Below are positions 33,656 to 43,521 of a DNA stretch of 48,295 bases, in pieces. The position numbers were made by a program, and so were the translations under genes. The stretch lies in assembly GCA_009885995.1 (NCBI GenBank), contig VFJQ01000172.1, forward strand, positions 1 to 48,295. The letters run 5' to 3'. The stretch comes from Verrucomicrobiota bacterium (lineage in GTDB: Bacteria; Verrucomicrobiota; Verrucomicrobiia; Chthoniobacterales; Chthoniobacteraceae). The notes under the pieces were generated by a model. That model was given only the letters and a program-made list of their open reading frames with translations. It had not been told where the DNA came from and made no database searches. Numbering within the stretch: position 1 is the stretch's first letter; every line of letters starts with the position of its first letter.

Positions 33656-33844
33656 CTACTCGGCGCCGCTGTCGGGGACCACGGGCGCCGGAGTGTTGCC
33701 ATTCGCCGCGGAGTGCTTCGGTGCGGCTTTACGCCCCTTCCGGGCGAACCGCGCGTCGATGACGGCCAGGGCCAACTCGAGTTGGCTCGCCTCCTCCATT
33801 CGGCTGGAGAGTTCGACGAGAGCTTCTGTCTTCGATCGCGGCAT
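33656..33844 (-). CDS. Possible small charged helical protein
   Basis: The 62-residue frame reads as an amphipathic helix (SSRMEEASQLELALAVIDARFARK) followed by a basic patch and a Pro/Ala-rich acidic tail. It lies in the gap between the TPR gene and gatC, in the same direction. There is no recognisable family and no strong ribosome binding site. It could be real or chance; the amino-acid pattern is more protein-like than the overlapping longer frame. Confidence 0.4.
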   Translation of the reverse strand: MPRSKTEALVELSSRMEEASQLELALAVIDARFARKGRKAAPKHSAANGNTPAPVVPDSGAE

Positions 33845-33929
33845 GGACGAGGAGCGTGACGGGTCGCCGCGCGCATGTCAGTCCGAAAATGAAGGAAGGT
33901 GGCGTAGCGGTTTCCGCTACCACACACGG

Positions 33930-35708
33930 CTAGGGCTTCGGCTCGATCCAGCGCACGGGCATCTCGCGAGAGCCCTGGATGGCTTTGAAGAGCAGCTTCC
34001 CATCGGGGCCGGCGCCGATGAGGCACTGGATGGTGTGCGAGCCGCCGGTCACCGGTGGGGACTTGATCGCGAAGGAGCCGAGGCGCAGCGGATCGGTGGG
34101 ACCGCCGGTCTGGCCTTGCTGGAGCGAGACGCGCGTCTCGCCCTGCCCGTCGAGCCGCACGCGCCATGGGAAGCGTGCCTCCGCCGGCAACTGCTGGCCA
34201 GCTTTGATCAAGACCGCACCGTCTTCGCCCTCGAGCGAGAGCAGCACCGGGCGGGCGATGCCGCCGATGTTATTGAGCGTGAGCGGGACGCCGCCCTGCG
34301 CGAGCTTCTGGGTCCACATGTCGATGGTCGAGCCGACGGTGTGCTGGAAATCCTCGGGCGCACCCTCGGCGCTGGCGGCGGAGATGAGCGCGTTGATGGC
34401 TTCGTTCGTGTGGCCGAGATTCTTGAGGGCGTGGGCGTAGTTCCAGTCGAGCCGCTTGGTGTATTTCGCGGTATGCACGGCGGGCTCGATGTCGCGGCGC
34501 AAGCGGGGTTCATCCTTCGCCGCGCCGATCATCGCGCAGTAGTGGAGCAGCACTTCCTCGCGCTCCGGTTCGAGGGCATAGGCGCGTGCGGCGTAGTCGA
34601 GCGCGGCGGCATGGTCGCCGCGGTTGTGCGCGCCGTCGCTGGCGAGGAGAAAGCCGAACGGAGCCTTGTTTGCTTCGGCGTGCTCGGCGAGGCGGCGTTC
34701 GGTATCGGCGTTCGGGCCGTCGGCGAGCTTGAACAAAACGGCGAGTGCAGGCGCGGCGTTCGGATCGAGTTCGAGCGCCTTTTCGAGCGCGGCACGCTCT
34801 CCGTCGCGATCGCCCGCGGCGGCGAGGATTTGCGCGAGGTTCATCCATGCCGGCGACTCGGTGGGGAAGCGGTTGGCGAGATCCTCGGCGACGGCCTTCG
34901 CCTTGTCGTGCTGGCTGATGATCCGGTAGCCATTCGCGAGCGCGGAGAGCGTGCGCGGATCGGCAGGAGCGAGTTCGCGGGCGCGTTCGAGGGCCTGCAC
35001 GCCGAGGTCGGGGGCAAACTGATTGCGGAGCTGGAAGTCGGCGAACTCGAGAAGCGCCGGGTGGTTGTCGCGCATGCCGCTGAACTGCTGCTCGCAGAGC
35101 TGCCGATACTGCGGGATGCCGACATAGGTGGCGCTGTTCGGATCCTTCGGATCGCGCAGGACTTTCACGATCGCTTTCAGGCTGGCGAGCGCTTCGAATG
35201 CGGTCCGGTCGCGCGGGTTGAGCTTCGTGGCGTTGCTGAGCGCGGCGATCGCCTTGTTGCGGTCGCCTTCCTGCGCCTGGAGCATGCCGAGCTGGAGCCA
35301 GACGATCGGGACCTCCGGCGTCTTGTGAGCGGCGTCCTCGAAGTGCCGGATCGCTTCTTCGTAGTGGCCATCCTCCCGGGCGACGATGCCGCGGTGAAAG
35401 GCGACGAATCCGGTGCCCGGATGCACGGCTTCGACTTCATCGAGCAGCGTCGTGGCTTCCGGGCCTTCGCCGTCCTGGAGCACCTCCGCGAGCGCGTCGA
35501 AGTTGTTTGCCGCGGCGAGGTAGCCCTTCCACGGCTGCTCGGCCTCCGGGCCCATGAGCTCGATGGCGTGGAGGAGTTGCTCGTGATCGAAAGGCTCCTC
35601 GCTCGCCTTGGCCGGATCGGCGTCGGCTGGCCACGGGATGCGGCTGGGGAGCCCGAAAAACTTGAGCTCCCAGGAGTTGCTATCGACCCAGACAAATTGC
35701 GTGGACAT
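33930..35708 (-). CDS. TPR-repeat protein
   Basis: The 592-residue protein starts at MSTQFVWVDSN; the ORF extension to 35732 is short and unsupported. From about residue 60 to 400 it shows tetratricopeptide units with the W-LG-A-P-like pattern, for example GIVAREDGHYEEAIRHFEDA, WLQLGMLQAQEGDRNKAIAAL, ALANGYRIISQHDKAKAVA and WMNLAQILAAAGDRDGERAAL. The C-terminal 150 residues are beta-rich (LDGQGETRVSLQQGQ). No signal peptide is visible. It likely scaffolds other proteins. It diverges from the hybrid kinase gene with 149 bases between starts. Confidence 0.85.
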   Translation of the reverse strand: MSTQFVWVDSNSWELKFFGLPSRIPWPADADPAKASEEPFDHEQLLHAIELMGPEAEQPWKGYLAAANNFDALAEVLQDGEGPEATTLLDEVEAVHPGTGFVAFHRGIVAREDGHYEEAIRHFEDAAHKTPEVPIVWLQLGMLQAQEGDRNKAIAALSNATKLNPRDRTAFEALASLKAIVKVLRDPKDPNSATYVGIPQYRQLCEQQFSGMRDNHPALLEFADFQLRNQFAPDLGVQALERARELAPADPRTLSALANGYRIISQHDKAKAVAEDLANRFPTESPAWMNLAQILAAAGDRDGERAALEKALELDPNAAPALAVLFKLADGPNADTERRLAEHAEANKAPFGFLLASDGAHNRGDHAAALDYAARAYALEPEREEVLLHYCAMIGAAKDEPRLRRDIEPAVHTAKYTKRLDWNYAHALKNLGHTNEAINALISAASAEGAPEDFQHTVGSTIDMWTQKLAQGGVPLTLNNIGGIARPVLLSLEGEDGAVLIKAGQQLPAEARFPWRVRLDGQGETRVSLQQGQTGGPTDPLRLGSFAIKSPPVTGGSHTIQCLIGAGPDGKLLFKAIQGSREMPVRWIEPKP

Positions 35709-35857
35709 GGAAAGGGCGCCGACTTTCGGCATGCGCGCAGCGGTGTCAACCGGCGCTCGGTGAAAGGCTTGTGAAATGAACGGCCAGCGGCTCTACTGCA
35801 GGTGGTGGTCCGCGCGCTTTGTTCTTCCAACTGGGTGCGCGACCAGCGCGCCCATTC

Positions 35858-38800
35858 ATGTTGTCCGCATCAACACAAATACTGAAGTTGAAGCCTCACT
35901 GGAGAGGGCTGGTGTTGGCGTTGGGGTTCGCCGCGCTCGCGAGTGCGGCGCTGATCGTGCAATGGCGGACGAGCGAGGCCTTGCGCGGTATGCAGGAGCG
36001 CGAGCGACGCGCGGCGCGACTGATCGCTCTCGCTCCGACACTCGCGCAGGATCTCGCGGCCGTTTATTCTCCAGCCGTTCATTCGCCGGATTCTGATGGG
36101 TCGCGGGAGGAGCGTTTTCGGGCAGCGCAGGCGCAGCTCGGACGCCGCCTTGCGGAGTGCGGCTCGGTGCTGGAAGACACGATCGCTCGCGAACGACTCG
36201 GCGCCCTCAAGCTCGCGACAGCGCGGCTGATCGAGGAGATCGAAGACGCGCTGGCGGAGACTCGTGCTGCACGCGTGGTGACCGAGGAGGGGGTGCGCGC
36301 GATCGAGGAGCGTTACGTGGAGTCGCTCGCCGCCTTCGAGCGCATGATGCTCGCAGTCACCACGGCGGCAGACCTCGCGGTGACGAATCGACAGGGAGCG
36401 GAGGAGCGTGCCGATGCGGTCGAGACGTTCGTGCAAGCCGCTCTCCTCGCCGTGATCGGCACCGCGACGATCCTGCTCTGGCGGCTGGTGCATCGGGTTC
36501 GAGCCGCCGGCGCTGCTCGCGACGCGGTTTTTGCCGAACTGCGCGAGAGCGAGGCGAAGTATCGATCGATCTTCGACAACGCGATCGAGGGCATCTTCCA
36601 GACGACGCCCGAGGGCCGCTTCATCACCGCCAACCGGGCGCTCGCGCGGATGTATGGCTTCAAGTCGTCGGAGAACTTGCTCGAGGGATTGACGGACATC
36701 GGAGCGCAACTCTACGTCGATCCGTCGCAACGCGCCGCGCTCCTCGAAGCGCTGCGCGAGGAAGATTTGGTGTCGAACTTCGAGTTCGAGGTGACGCGGT
36801 CCGACGGGCGCGTGATCTGGCTCCGCGAAAACGTGCGCGCCGTGCGGGATGAGCGCGGTGAGATCCTTTATCTCGAGGGCACGGTCGAGGACGTCTCCGA
36901 CCGGTGGTGGGCGGAGCAGCGGCGACGGTTGCAGTTTGCGACGGCCCGCGCGCTGAGTGAGTCGCCGACGCTGGTCGAGGCTCGGCCGCGAATTCTCCAG
37001 AGCATCTGCGAGGTCGCGAACTGGAACCTCGGCGCCGTGTGGGATGTGGATGAGGGCGCCGGGGTATTGCAGTGCGAGGAAATCTGGCACGCGCCGGATG
37101 TCGATGTGGCGGAGTTTGAGAAGGCCAACTCGAACACCACCTATCCTCTCGGTCACGGACTGGCGGGCGAGGTGTGGAAGACCGGTGAACCGCAATGGAT
37201 CGCGAATCTCGCGGAGGCGGCCAACTTCCCGAATGCGGCGATCGCGGTGAAGGCGGGAATGGGCTCGGCCTATGGAGTGCCGATCAAGGTGCGCGGCGTC
37301 GTGCGGCACGTGCTCGAGTTTTTCAGCCCGAAGATCTCGCTGCCGGATCCTGAGCTGCTGCAAACGCTCGGCTTCATTAGCGGCCAGCTCGGATACTTGA
37401 TCGAGCGCAAGACGGCGGAGGATGCGCTGCGTCAAAGTGAGATGCGCAAGGCGGTGATCGTGCAGTCCGCGCTCGACTGCATCGTGAGCTTCGACGGGGA
37501 GGGGCTGATCACTGAGTTCAATCCCGCGGCTGAGCGGACGTTTCTCCAGGCGCAGGAGCAGGTCATCGGTAGAGCGGTCGATCAGATCCTGCTGTCTGCG
37601 GAGCAGCGCGAAGTCGGGCGTGCGGCGCTCGGCGTGGGGCTGACGGACGGTGCGAGCGGTGGGCGGCGGTTTGAGCTGACGTTCGCCCGCGGCGACGGCA
37701 CGGAGTTTCCCGGCGAGGTCGCGCTGAGCAGGGTCGTGAGCGACGGGTGGCCGGTGGTCACCATCTACGTGCGCGACATCACCGGGCGGAAGGAAGCAGA
37801 GCGCGTCACCTCGGAGCTTGCGGCGGTCGTGGCGAACTCCAACGACGCGATCATCGTCTGCACGCTCGGAGGCCTGGTGAGGGGCTGGAATGCGGGCGCG
37901 GAGAGGATCTTCGGCTACCCTTCGGACGAAGTGGTGGATCGTCCCTTGCACATGCTCTTCCCGCCGGAGCGGCTCGACGAGTTCCCGCAGTCGCTCACGA
38001 CGGTGCAGCGCGGCGAGAGCCTGGCCAACTACGAGACGGTGCGCCTCCGCAAGGATGGCCGGAAGATCAACGTCTCGGTCACCGACTCGCCCATCCGAGG
38101 GGAGGGCGGCGTGATCACCGGCGTGTCGTCGATCGTCCGCGATATCACCGAGCGCCGGCGGCTGGAGGAGGATCTCCTGCAGGCGCAGAAGATGGATGCC
38201 GTGGGTCGGCTGGCGGGCGGGATCGCGCATGACTTTAACAACGTCCTCACCGCGATCGTCGGCTACGCGGACCTGCTGGTCGGCCAGATCGAGGAGCGGC
38301 ACTGGATGTGGAAACACCTGAGCGAAATCCGAAAAGCGGCCGACTTCGCCGCATCGCTCACGCACCAGTTGCTCGCCTTTTCACGCCGGCAGCCGCTCTA
38401 TCCGCGCGTGTTCTGTATGAACGATTCCGTGCGCCACATGGAGAAGATGCTCCAGCGCGTGATCGGTGAGCAGGTGAGGATCAGCACCGATCTGCGCGCG
38501 GAGGCGGGCAGGGTGAAGGCGGACGTCACGCAGTTTGAGCAGGTCTTGCTGAACCTCTGCGTGAACGCGCGCGATGCGATGCCTGCCGGAGGGAGCCTGC
38601 GCATCTCCACGGACGACGTCGCGTATTTCCTCGATGACCTATCCTCGGTGAACGAGATGCCCGCGGGCGAATACGTGAAGCTCACCGTCACCGACGCCGG
38701 CACGGGGATCGCGCCGGAGGTCATCAAGCACATCTTCGAGCCGTTCTTCACCACGAAGGAAAAGGGCGAGGGCACCGGGCTCGGTCTCGCGACGTGCTAC

Positions 38801-39361
38801 GGCATCGTCAAGCAAAGCGGCGGCTACATCACGGTGGACAGCACCGTCGGCGCTGGCACGACGTTTTCAGTTTATCTCCCGCGCGTGGAAGAGAGCGGCG
38901 AACCGGTCGTCACTCGGCGCGAATTCGGGGCGCTGCCCGGTGGGTGCGAGACGATCCTTTACGTCGAGGACGAGATCACCGTCCGGAGCCTCACCGCGCA
39001 TATCCTGCGGCGGCTCGGCTACACGGTGATCGAGGCGGGCGACGGAGAGCAGACGCGCGAGCTTTTCGAGGCGAAGTCGGACCGGAAAATCGATCTGCTT
39101 TTTGCCGACGTGGTGTTGCCCGATCTCGGCGGCAAGGAGCTCGCCGATTGGGTCTGCCAGCGCTCGACGGACACGCGCGTGCTCTACTGCTCCGGCTACA
39201 TCGACCAGAGCGTGCTCGATCGGCACGGCATCGATCGCAACTCGCCGTTCCTGCAAAAGCCGTTCGCTCCATCTGAGCTGGCGCGAAAAGTCCGCGAAGT
39301 CATCGATGAGCCGCTCAGTGGAGACTCGGATTGCGTCAACGGCTGGACTTCTGTTACCTGA
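35858..39361 (+). CDS. Hybrid histidine kinase with PAS-GAF-PAS-PAS sensors
   Basis: This 1167-residue membrane sensor starts at ATG 35858; a TTG at 35819 is rejected. Two membrane helices (about 16-36 and 195-217) flank a helical periplasmic domain. PAS (about 230-355), GAF (360-520), PAS (540-655) and PAS with PAC (660-785) domains follow. The kinase H-box is GRLAGGIAHDFNNVLTAIVG (His near 800); the ATPase domain has the N-box NLCVNARDAMP, DAGTGIAPE and GEGTGLGLAT. A C-terminal receiver (about 1025-1145) keeps LYVEDE, FADVVLPD and LQKPF. It should integrate internal and external signals and pass phosphate onward. It heads a run of four signalling genes. Confidence 0.95.
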   Translation: MLSASTQILKLKPHWRGLVLALGFAALASAALIVQWRTSEALRGMQERERRAARLIALAPTLAQDLAAVYSPAVHSPDSDGSREERFRAAQAQLGRRLAECGSVLEDTIARERLGALKLATARLIEEIEDALAETRAARVVTEEGVRAIEERYVESLAAFERMMLAVTTAADLAVTNRQGAEERADAVETFVQAALLAVIGTATILLWRLVHRVRAAGAARDAVFAELRESEAKYRSIFDNAIEGIFQTTPEGRFITANRALARMYGFKSSENLLEGLTDIGAQLYVDPSQRAALLEALREEDLVSNFEFEVTRSDGRVIWLRENVRAVRDERGEILYLEGTVEDVSDRWWAEQRRRLQFATARALSESPTLVEARPRILQSICEVANWNLGAVWDVDEGAGVLQCEEIWHAPDVDVAEFEKANSNTTYPLGHGLAGEVWKTGEPQWIANLAEAANFPNAAIAVKAGMGSAYGVPIKVRGVVRHVLEFFSPKISLPDPELLQTLGFISGQLGYLIERKTAEDALRQSEMRKAVIVQSALDCIVSFDGEGLITEFNPAAERTFLQAQEQVIGRAVDQILLSAEQREVGRAALGVGLTDGASGGRRFELTFARGDGTEFPGEVALSRVVSDGWPVVTIYVRDITGRKEAERVTSELAAVVANSNDAIIVCTLGGLVRGWNAGAERIFGYPSDEVVDRPLHMLFPPERLDEFPQSLTTVQRGESLANYETVRLRKDGRKINVSVTDSPIRGEGGVITGVSSIVRDITERRRLEEDLLQAQKMDAVGRLAGGIAHDFNNVLTAIVGYADLLVGQIEERHWMWKHLSEIRKAADFAASLTHQLLAFSRRQPLYPRVFCMNDSVRHMEKMLQRVIGEQVRISTDLRAEAGRVKADVTQFEQVLLNLCVNARDAMPAGGSLRISTDDVAYFLDDLSSVNEMPAGEYVKLTVTDAGTGIAPEVIKHIFEPFFTTKEKGEGTGLGLATCYGIVKQSGGYITVDSTVGAGTTFSVYLPRVEESGEPVVTRREFGALPGGCETILYVEDEITVRSLTAHILRRLGYTVIEAGDGEQTRELFEAKSDRKIDLLFADVVLPDLGGKELADWVCQRSTDTRVLYCSGYIDQSVLDRHGIDRNSPFLQKPFAPSELARKVREVIDEPLSGDSDCVNGWTSVT

Positions 39362-39405
39362 TCTTCCCGCCCAGCTTCACTCCTCATGATCAACCACCGC
39401 TTCCC

Positions 39406-41097
39406 ATGTCTCCCGAACCGGTAAGCCTCCTCCTGATCGAGGACAACCCCGAGCATGTTGAGCTGATGACTCAAATGCTCGCGGCAGCCCCCGAAGTGCC
39501 GCACTTTGTCACGCACGCGTGCATCACGGTAGGCGAGGGACTCGAGTGGCTCCGGCGCGGCGATGTCGATCTCATCCTGCTCGACCTGAGCCTGCCGGAT
39601 AGCCACGGCATCGAGACCTTCATCCGCGTTATCGAAGCGGCGCCGGATGTCCCGATCATCGTCATGAGCGGGATCGGCGACGTGGCAATCGCCATCGAAA
39701 CCGTGCAACTCGGCGCCCAGGATTACCTCGTCAAAGGCCACGTCGATAACCACCTGCTCATCCGCTCGATCCAATACGCCATCGAGCGCAAACGCGTGCA
39801 ACTCCAGATCAAGCGGGTCATGGAGGATCTCGAACTGCGGGTCCAGGAACGCACCGCTGCGCTCCAGACGACGAATGCTCTTTTGCACAAGGAGATCAAC
39901 GAGCGCAGACGCGCCGAGGACCAGGCCGTCGAAAACGCGGGACATCTCGCCGCCGCACTCGAGCAACTCCGCGCATCGCAGGAACAGGTCGTCCGCCGCG
40001 AGCGCATGCACGCGCTCGGGCGCATGGCGAACGGCATCGCGCACGACTTCAACAACACCCTCGCGCCCATCGTGGGCTTCAGCGAGTTGCTCCTGCTCAA
40101 GCCGGAGCTCTCGGCGGATCCAGCACGCCTGCGCGGCTACCTCGAGATGATCTACCACGCCGCTCGCGATGCCGCGAAAGTCGTGAGCCGGCTGCGCGAG
40201 TTCTACCGGCACCGCGACTCCGCGGAGGCGATCACGCCGATCATCCTCAACGAACTCGTGCAGCAGGTCGTGTCCTTCACGCAGCCGAGGTGGAAAGACG
40301 AGGCGCTCGCGGCTGGCGTCACCATCGACATGCGGATCGAGCTGGGAAATGTGCCGACGATCGCGGGCAACGAGTCCGAGCTGCGCGAGGCCGTGGTGAA
40401 CCTCATTTTCAACGCCGCAGACGCGATCGAGAAACGTGGCCGGATCACCGTCCGCACCGAGGTCCAGGGCCGGTGGGCCGTCATCACCGTCAGCGACGAT
40501 GGCGCCGGGATGACCGACGACGTGCGCGCCCGCTGCCTCGAGCCGTTTTACACGACCAAGGGCGAGCACGGCAGCGGCCTCGGCCTGGGCAGCGTGTATG
40601 GCATCGTGCAGCGCCACGAGGGCGAACTCGACATCAAGACCGAAGCGGGCCGGGGCACATCGGTCTCGCTATCGATTCCGATCGAGCGTGGAATGCACAC
40701 GCCGAGCGCGCCGAAAGCGCCCGCGCAGCCGCCCAAGCCGCTGCGATTGCTCGTGGTCGAGGATGAGCCGCTCGTGCGCGAAGTGCTCACCATTTATCTC
40801 GCGGAGGACGAGCACCAGGTGACGCTCGCGAACAATGGGCGCGAAGCGCTCGAGATCTATCGTCCCGACGCGTTCGATCTCGTGCTGACCGACCGCGCCA
40901 TGCCCGAACTCAACGGCGACCAGCTCGCCGTCGAACTCAGGAAGATCAATCCCCAGCAGCGTGTGGTGCTGCTGACCGGCTACGGGGACTTGATGAACGA
41001 CGCGGGCGAATTGCCCGCGGGGGTCGATCTCATCGTCGGCAAGCCGTTCACGCTCAACTCGCTCCGCGAAGCCATCGCGCAGGTTTGCGGGAGCTAA
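39406..41097 (+). CDS. REC-kinase-REC hybrid histidine kinase, soluble
   Basis: The 563-residue protein has a receiver at each end. The N-terminal REC (about 5-125) has LLIEDN, LLDLSLPD and YLVKGH. A coiled-coil linker (LELRVQERTAALQ) leads to the H-box GRMANGIAHDFNNTLAPIVG (His near 210), N-box NLIFNAADAI and ATP lid GEHGSGLGLGSVYG. The C-terminal REC (about 445-560) has VVEDEP, LTDRAMPELNG and VGKPF. No membrane segment is present, so input probably arrives by phosphotransfer to the first REC, for example from the kinase encoded 44 bases upstream. The first REC lies where an atypical partner-dependent input would sit. Confidence 0.95.
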   Translation: MSPEPVSLLLIEDNPEHVELMTQMLAAAPEVPHFVTHACITVGEGLEWLRRGDVDLILLDLSLPDSHGIETFIRVIEAAPDVPIIVMSGIGDVAIAIETVQLGAQDYLVKGHVDNHLLIRSIQYAIERKRVQLQIKRVMEDLELRVQERTAALQTTNALLHKEINERRRAEDQAVENAGHLAAALEQLRASQEQVVRRERMHALGRMANGIAHDFNNTLAPIVGFSELLLLKPELSADPARLRGYLEMIYHAARDAAKVVSRLREFYRHRDSAEAITPIILNELVQQVVSFTQPRWKDEALAAGVTIDMRIELGNVPTIAGNESELREAVVNLIFNAADAIEKRGRITVRTEVQGRWAVITVSDDGAGMTDDVRARCLEPFYTTKGEHGSGLGLGSVYGIVQRHEGELDIKTEAGRGTSVSLSIPIERGMHTPSAPKAPAQPPKPLRLLVVEDEPLVREVLTIYLAEDEHQVTLANNGREALEIYRPDAFDLVLTDRAMPELNGDQLAVELRKINPQQRVVLLTGYGDLMNDAGELPAGVDLIVGKPFTLNSLREAIAQVCGS

Positions 41098-41124
41098 GCG
41101 GAATCCGGCTCACGATTCTCCGCG

Positions 41125-43137
41125 ATGCCTGAGCCCTCTCCTTCATCGTTCCGGGTGCTGCTCGTCGAAGCCAGCCCCGGCGACCGCTTCCTGCTCCGTG
41201 AGATAATCGAGAGCGACCCACGCGCGCAGTTCCTGGTGAGCCACAGCGCCAAGACGCTCAGCCATGGTATCGAGCTGGCGCGGACGGGCTCGCCCGATGT
41301 TGCGTTGGTCGATCTTGCGCTCCCCGACGCGAGCGGTATCGACGTTTTCACCCGCATTCACGCGGCGCTCCCGCACCTGCCCGTGATTCTGCTCGGCGAA
41401 TCCGACGACGAGGATCTCGCGCTCGAAGTCGTCCACCGCGGCGCGGCGGACTACCTCCTCAAGGGCCAGCTCGATCCGCACCTGCTCCATCGCGCTTTGA
41501 GATACGCGATCGAGCGCGGACACGCCGAAACCGCGCTCGCGCACGAGAAGGAACTCCTCTCGACCCTGCTCGAAAACGTCCCGGACCGCATCTACTTCAA
41601 GGATCGCGAGAGCCGCTTTATCCGCATCAACTTCGCCCTCACGCACCTGCTCGGCTTGAAGTCGCCCGGCGAGGCCTATGGCAAGTCGGACGCCGACTTC
41701 TACGATCCCGTCCACGCCGCCGAGGCGCGTGCCGACGAGGAACGGGTGATGGCCACCGGCGAGCCGCTCATCGGGAAGGTCGAGCACGAGGTGCTCAGCA
41801 GCCGGCGTCATTCGTGGTCGTTGACGACGAAGATGCCGCTGCGCAATCGGCACGGCGAGATCATCGGAACCTGCGGCATTTCGCGCGAGATCACGGCGAT
41901 CAAGGAGATGGAACTCGCGCTATCAGCCGAGCGGAACCTGCTCCGCAGCGTCATCGACAATCTGCCCGACTCGATCTTCCTCAAGGACCGCAAGGGCCGC
42001 TACGTGCTCGATAATGCAGCCCACTGGCAGAGCCTCGGCGCGTCCGGCCCGGAAGCAGTGCGCGGGCGCACCGTCTTCGATTTCTTCCCCGAGGAGCTGG
42101 CGGAACAGTTTCACGGGAGCGACATGCATGTCTTCACGACCGGCAAGCCGCTGCTCGATTACGAGGAGGAGACGCTCAACACGCACGGGAAGAAGCGCTG
42201 GCTGCTCACGACCAAGGTGCCGTGGCGCGACGAGCAGGGCCAGACGCTCGGCGTGCTGTGCATCACCCGCGACATCACCGAGCAGAAGGAGAGCGCGGCC
42301 AGCCTGCGCGCCGCAAACGCGGAACTCGAGCAGCGGCGGGAGGAACTGCTCGGTGCCCTGTCGGAACTCCAGGAGGCGCACATGCAACTGCGGGACATGC
42401 AGCTTCAGATCCTCGAGGCCGAGAAGATGAAGACCGTCGGCCGGCTTGCCGCGGGCGTGGCTCACGAGGTGAAAAACCCGCTGGCCGTCATCCGCATGGG
42501 CATCGAATTCCTGCGCTCGTGCAGCCTCGATGAGACGGTGGGCTCGGTCTTGCACGAGATGGCGGATGCCGTCACTCGCGCGGACTCGGTGATCATGGGG
42601 TTGCTCGATTTCTCCGCACCGACGCAGCTCAAGTTGGTGCCGACCGATCTGAATCACCTCATCCAAAATGCCGTCGTGCTCGTGCGCGGCGAGACGGCCT
42701 CGGGTGCGGTGGAAGTCGTCTGCGAACTCGAACGCGGTCTGCCGCCTGTGCCGCTGGACGCGGCCAAGATCAATCAGGTGCTCGTGAACGTCTTCACGAA
42801 CGCCCTGCACGCGATGCGCGAAGGCGGGACGCTCACGGTGCGCACCTATTCCAAGCAACTCACCGGCGTCGGCGCCAACGTCGCCGACCCGCGCAGCGAG
42901 AGTTTCCGAGTCGGCCAGACGCTGGTGGTCCTCGAGATCGACGATACCGGCCACGGCATCCCCGACGACAAACTGAGCAAGGTATTCGAGCCGTTTTTCA
43001 CGACGAAGCCCACGGGCGAGGGCAGCGGCCTCGGCCTCTCGGTGGTCAAGACGATCGTCGATCTCCACGGCGGCACGATCGACGTGCGCAATCTCCCCTC
43101 AGGTGGTGCTCGCGTCACGCTCACCTTTCGCGTCTAG
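41125..43137 (+). CDS. REC-PAS-PAS histidine kinase, soluble
   Basis: The 670-residue protein has an N-terminal receiver (about 9-125), two PAS domains (about 145-265 and 270-400) each beginning with the sequence type NVPDRIYFKDRESRF / NLPDSIFLKDRKGRY, a coiled coil, and an HWE-free standard kinase core. The H-box is GRLAAGVAHEVKNPLAVIRM (His near 445), the N-box NVFTNALHAM and the G2 box GEGSGLGLSVV. The receiver is unusual: phospho-acceptor D63 is kept, but the acidic pair reads E15-A16 instead of two acids. It is 27 bases after the preceding kinase and 2 bases before the single-domain receiver, which is its likely phosphate acceptor. Confidence 0.95.
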   Translation: MPEPSPSSFRVLLVEASPGDRFLLREIIESDPRAQFLVSHSAKTLSHGIELARTGSPDVALVDLALPDASGIDVFTRIHAALPHLPVILLGESDDEDLALEVVHRGAADYLLKGQLDPHLLHRALRYAIERGHAETALAHEKELLSTLLENVPDRIYFKDRESRFIRINFALTHLLGLKSPGEAYGKSDADFYDPVHAAEARADEERVMATGEPLIGKVEHEVLSSRRHSWSLTTKMPLRNRHGEIIGTCGISREITAIKEMELALSAERNLLRSVIDNLPDSIFLKDRKGRYVLDNAAHWQSLGASGPEAVRGRTVFDFFPEELAEQFHGSDMHVFTTGKPLLDYEEETLNTHGKKRWLLTTKVPWRDEQGQTLGVLCITRDITEQKESAASLRAANAELEQRREELLGALSELQEAHMQLRDMQLQILEAEKMKTVGRLAAGVAHEVKNPLAVIRMGIEFLRSCSLDETVGSVLHEMADAVTRADSVIMGLLDFSAPTQLKLVPTDLNHLIQNAVVLVRGETASGAVEVVCELERGLPPVPLDAAKINQVLVNVFTNALHAMREGGTLTVRTYSKQLTGVGANVADPRSESFRVGQTLVVLEIDDTGHGIPDDKLSKVFEPFFTTKPTGEGSGLGLSVVKTIVDLHGGTIDVRNLPSGGARVTLTFRV

Positions 43138-43139
43138 TC

Positions 43140-43517
43140 ATGCCCATGAATCCCAAACGCATCCTGGTCGTCGATGATGAGTCCGGCTTCACCCGGCTGC
43201 TCAAGCTGACGCTTGAGAAGTCCGGCGGCTACGTCGTCCGTGAGGAAAACGACGGCACTCAAGCGTGGCTCGCCGCGCGCGACTTCGCGCCCGACATCAT
43301 CTTCCTCGACATCGTCATGCCGAAGATCGACGGCGGCGATGTCGCCGCGCAGATCCGCTCAGACCCTAGCCTGAGCCATGTGCCGATTATCTTTCTCACC
43401 GCGATCGTGAGCTCGAAGGAAGGCGGTCAAGAGATCGGCGGCTTCCCATTCCTCTCGAAGCCGGTCAGCGTCGATACCATCAAACGCTGCATCGAGGAGC
43501 ACACCCAGGCGGAGTGA
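43140..43517 (+). CDS. Single-domain response regulator
   Basis: The 125-residue protein is a stand-alone CheY-like receiver. All active-site residues are present: acidic pair in VVDDES, phospho-acceptor Asp in FLDIVMP (about residue 59), Thr in FLTAIV and Lys in LSKPV. There is no output domain, so it acts through protein contact or as a phosphate shuttle or sink. It follows the REC-PAS-PAS kinase by 2 bases, which marks that kinase as its probable partner. It converges on the beta-CASP gene with 4 bases between stops. Confidence 0.96.
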   Translation: MPMNPKRILVVDDESGFTRLLKLTLEKSGGYVVREENDGTQAWLAARDFAPDIIFLDIVMPKIDGGDVAAQIRSDPSLSHVPIIFLTAIVSSKEGGQEIGGFPFLSKPVSVDTIKRCIEEHTQAE

Positions 43518-43521
43518 GCCG

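Noticed and set aside
33586..34167. Minus-strand 193-codon frame overlapping the TPR 3' end
   Set aside because: It overlaps the TPR gene in another frame and has an Arg/Pro/Ser-rich shadow composition; the shorter 33656-33844 frame is more protein-like.
35740..35760. TTGACA on the minus strand before the TPR gene as a promoter
   Set aside because: No acceptable -10 lies 16-18 bases downstream, so the match may be chance.
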